Assembly (NCBI GenBank): GCA_039927975.1
Contig: JBDSTZ010000063.1
Span: 1-6,664, forward strand
Origin: JBDSTZ01 sp039927975
GTDB lineage: Bacteria > Pseudomonadota > Gammaproteobacteria > Burkholderiales > Burkholderiaceae_D
Length of the DNA: 6,664 nucleotides
Direction: 5' to 3'
Shown: in pieces, positions 6,566 through 6,664 of the stretch
Numbering within the stretch: the first letter of the stretch is position 1
How the letters are laid out: the number at the start of each line of letters is the position of its first letter
Notes under the pieces: generated by a model
Database searches by the model: none
Told to the model about the DNA's origin: nothing
The model's input: the letters and a program-made list of their open reading frames with translations, nothing else
Made by a program: the position numbers and the translations under genes

Positions 6566-6596
6566 CCTCAATAGGTGGAAAATCCACCACCTGAGG
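6566..6596 (+). promoter_or_regulatory. Hairpin in the IS leader overlapping the orfA Shine-Dalgarno
   Basis: CCTCA (6566-6570) pairs with TGAGG (6592-6596), and inside it GGTGG (6574-6578) pairs with CCACC (6584-6588) around an AAAAT loop, with a symmetrical three-by-three internal loop between. The 3' arm contains part of the GAGGAG ribosome binding site (6593-6598) of orfA. In an RNA that includes the whole hairpin, the site would be partly hidden. Confidence 0.65.
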
Positions 6597-6604
6597 AGTA
6601 TGAC

Positions 6605-6664
6605 ATGGCAAAACACCGAAAAACGTTCGACACCAGCCTGAAGCTGGAAGTCGTCCGGATGATT
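6605..6664 (+). CDS. IS3-family transposase OrfA, N-terminal fragment
   Basis: Only the first 20 codons are inside the window. The start is ATG 6605, six bases after GGAG of a good ribosome binding site. The visible peptide begins MAKHRKTFD and continues SLKLEVVRMI, the typical beginning of OrfA proteins: a basic tail followed by the F-x-x-x-x-K-x-x-V-V helix that opens the helix-turn-helix domain. OrfA binds the IS ends and is normally joined to the DDE-catalytic OrfB by programmed -1 frameshifting. Neither the rest of orfA nor orfB can be seen, so whether the element is active is unknown. Confidence 0.8.
   Translation, partial: MAKHRKTFDTSLKLEVVRMI

Larger units (their letters stand above)
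6539..6664 (+). mobile_element. Left end of an IS3-family insertion sequence, cut by the window edge
   Basis: The element probably begins with the TG at 6539, where a terminal-repeat-like sequence runs through CTAATTTGTCCGGACA (6550-6565); TG starts and a TTTGTCCGGACA-type motif are usual for IS3-family ends. The orfA start codon follows at 6605. The right end, orfB, the frameshift region and the target duplication lie outside, so the exact left boundary and completeness cannot be tested here. Its transcription runs rightward, away from the esterase, so the element and the esterase are divergent. Confidence 0.7.

Noticed and set aside
6327..6641. Overlapping small frames on both strands between the esterase and the IS
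   Set aside because: None has a recognisable motif or ribosome binding site, and most run through the IS terminal repeat and the orfA start, so they are chance frames.
1..6664. CRISPR array, tRNA, rRNA, toxin-antitoxin, defence or biosynthetic cluster
   Set aside because: No regularly spaced repeats, tRNA cloverleaf, rRNA segments or matching protein families are visible; the window is a carbohydrate-uptake neighbourhood with an IS at its edge.

Overview
This window looks like chromosomal DNA from a GC-rich Gram-negative bacterium. The outer-membrane TonB-dependent receptor sets the Gram-negative assignment. The overall style (Caulobacter/Xanthomonas-type receptor, PHB-depolymerase-family esterase, strong GC bias at third codon positions) suggests a betaproteobacterium of the Oxalobacteraceae type (Massilia/Duganella/Janthinobacterium-like). 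The genus is an inference from recall, not something the bases prove.

Layout, left to right. Bases 1-283 hold no gene I can defend; they end in a clear plus-strand rho-independent terminator (284-310), so a plus-strand transcript comes in from the left. Three complete genes follow, all on the minus strand. They are a secreted GH43 glycosidase (376-1497), a 1042-residue TonB-dependent receptor (1666-4794) and a PHB-depolymerase/CE1-type esterase (5317-6291). Between the receptor and the esterase lies an AT-rich intergenic stretch of about 520 bases. It carries a good sigma-70-like promoter (5193-5221) with a perfect 10-bp palindrome on its -35 box, implying a leader of nearly 400 nt for the receptor. 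A very strong terminator (1607-1642) ends the receptor transcript, and the glycosidase appears to restart from its own promoter (1546-1574). The right edge (6539-6664) is the left end of an IS3-family insertion sequence on the plus strand, cut off after the first 20 codons of orfA.

Functionally, the receptor and glycosidase form a small polysaccharide-utilisation pair. The receptor would import plant-derived oligosaccharides across the outer membrane, and the GH43 enzyme would remove arabinofuranose or xylose units in the periplasm or outside. The esterase may be related (ferulate or acetyl removal) or may be an unrelated polyester/oligomer hydrolase; it has no recognisable signal peptide. 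No inner-membrane permease, regulator or sugar kinase is in the window.

Nothing here amounts to a wholly new system. The points most worth a second look are the hairpin that sequesters the Shine-Dalgarno of the IS transposase, the palindrome-covered promoter with a long leader, the Ala/Lys octapeptide repeat in the glycosidase linker that has diverged only at synonymous positions, and the orphan terminator at the left edge.
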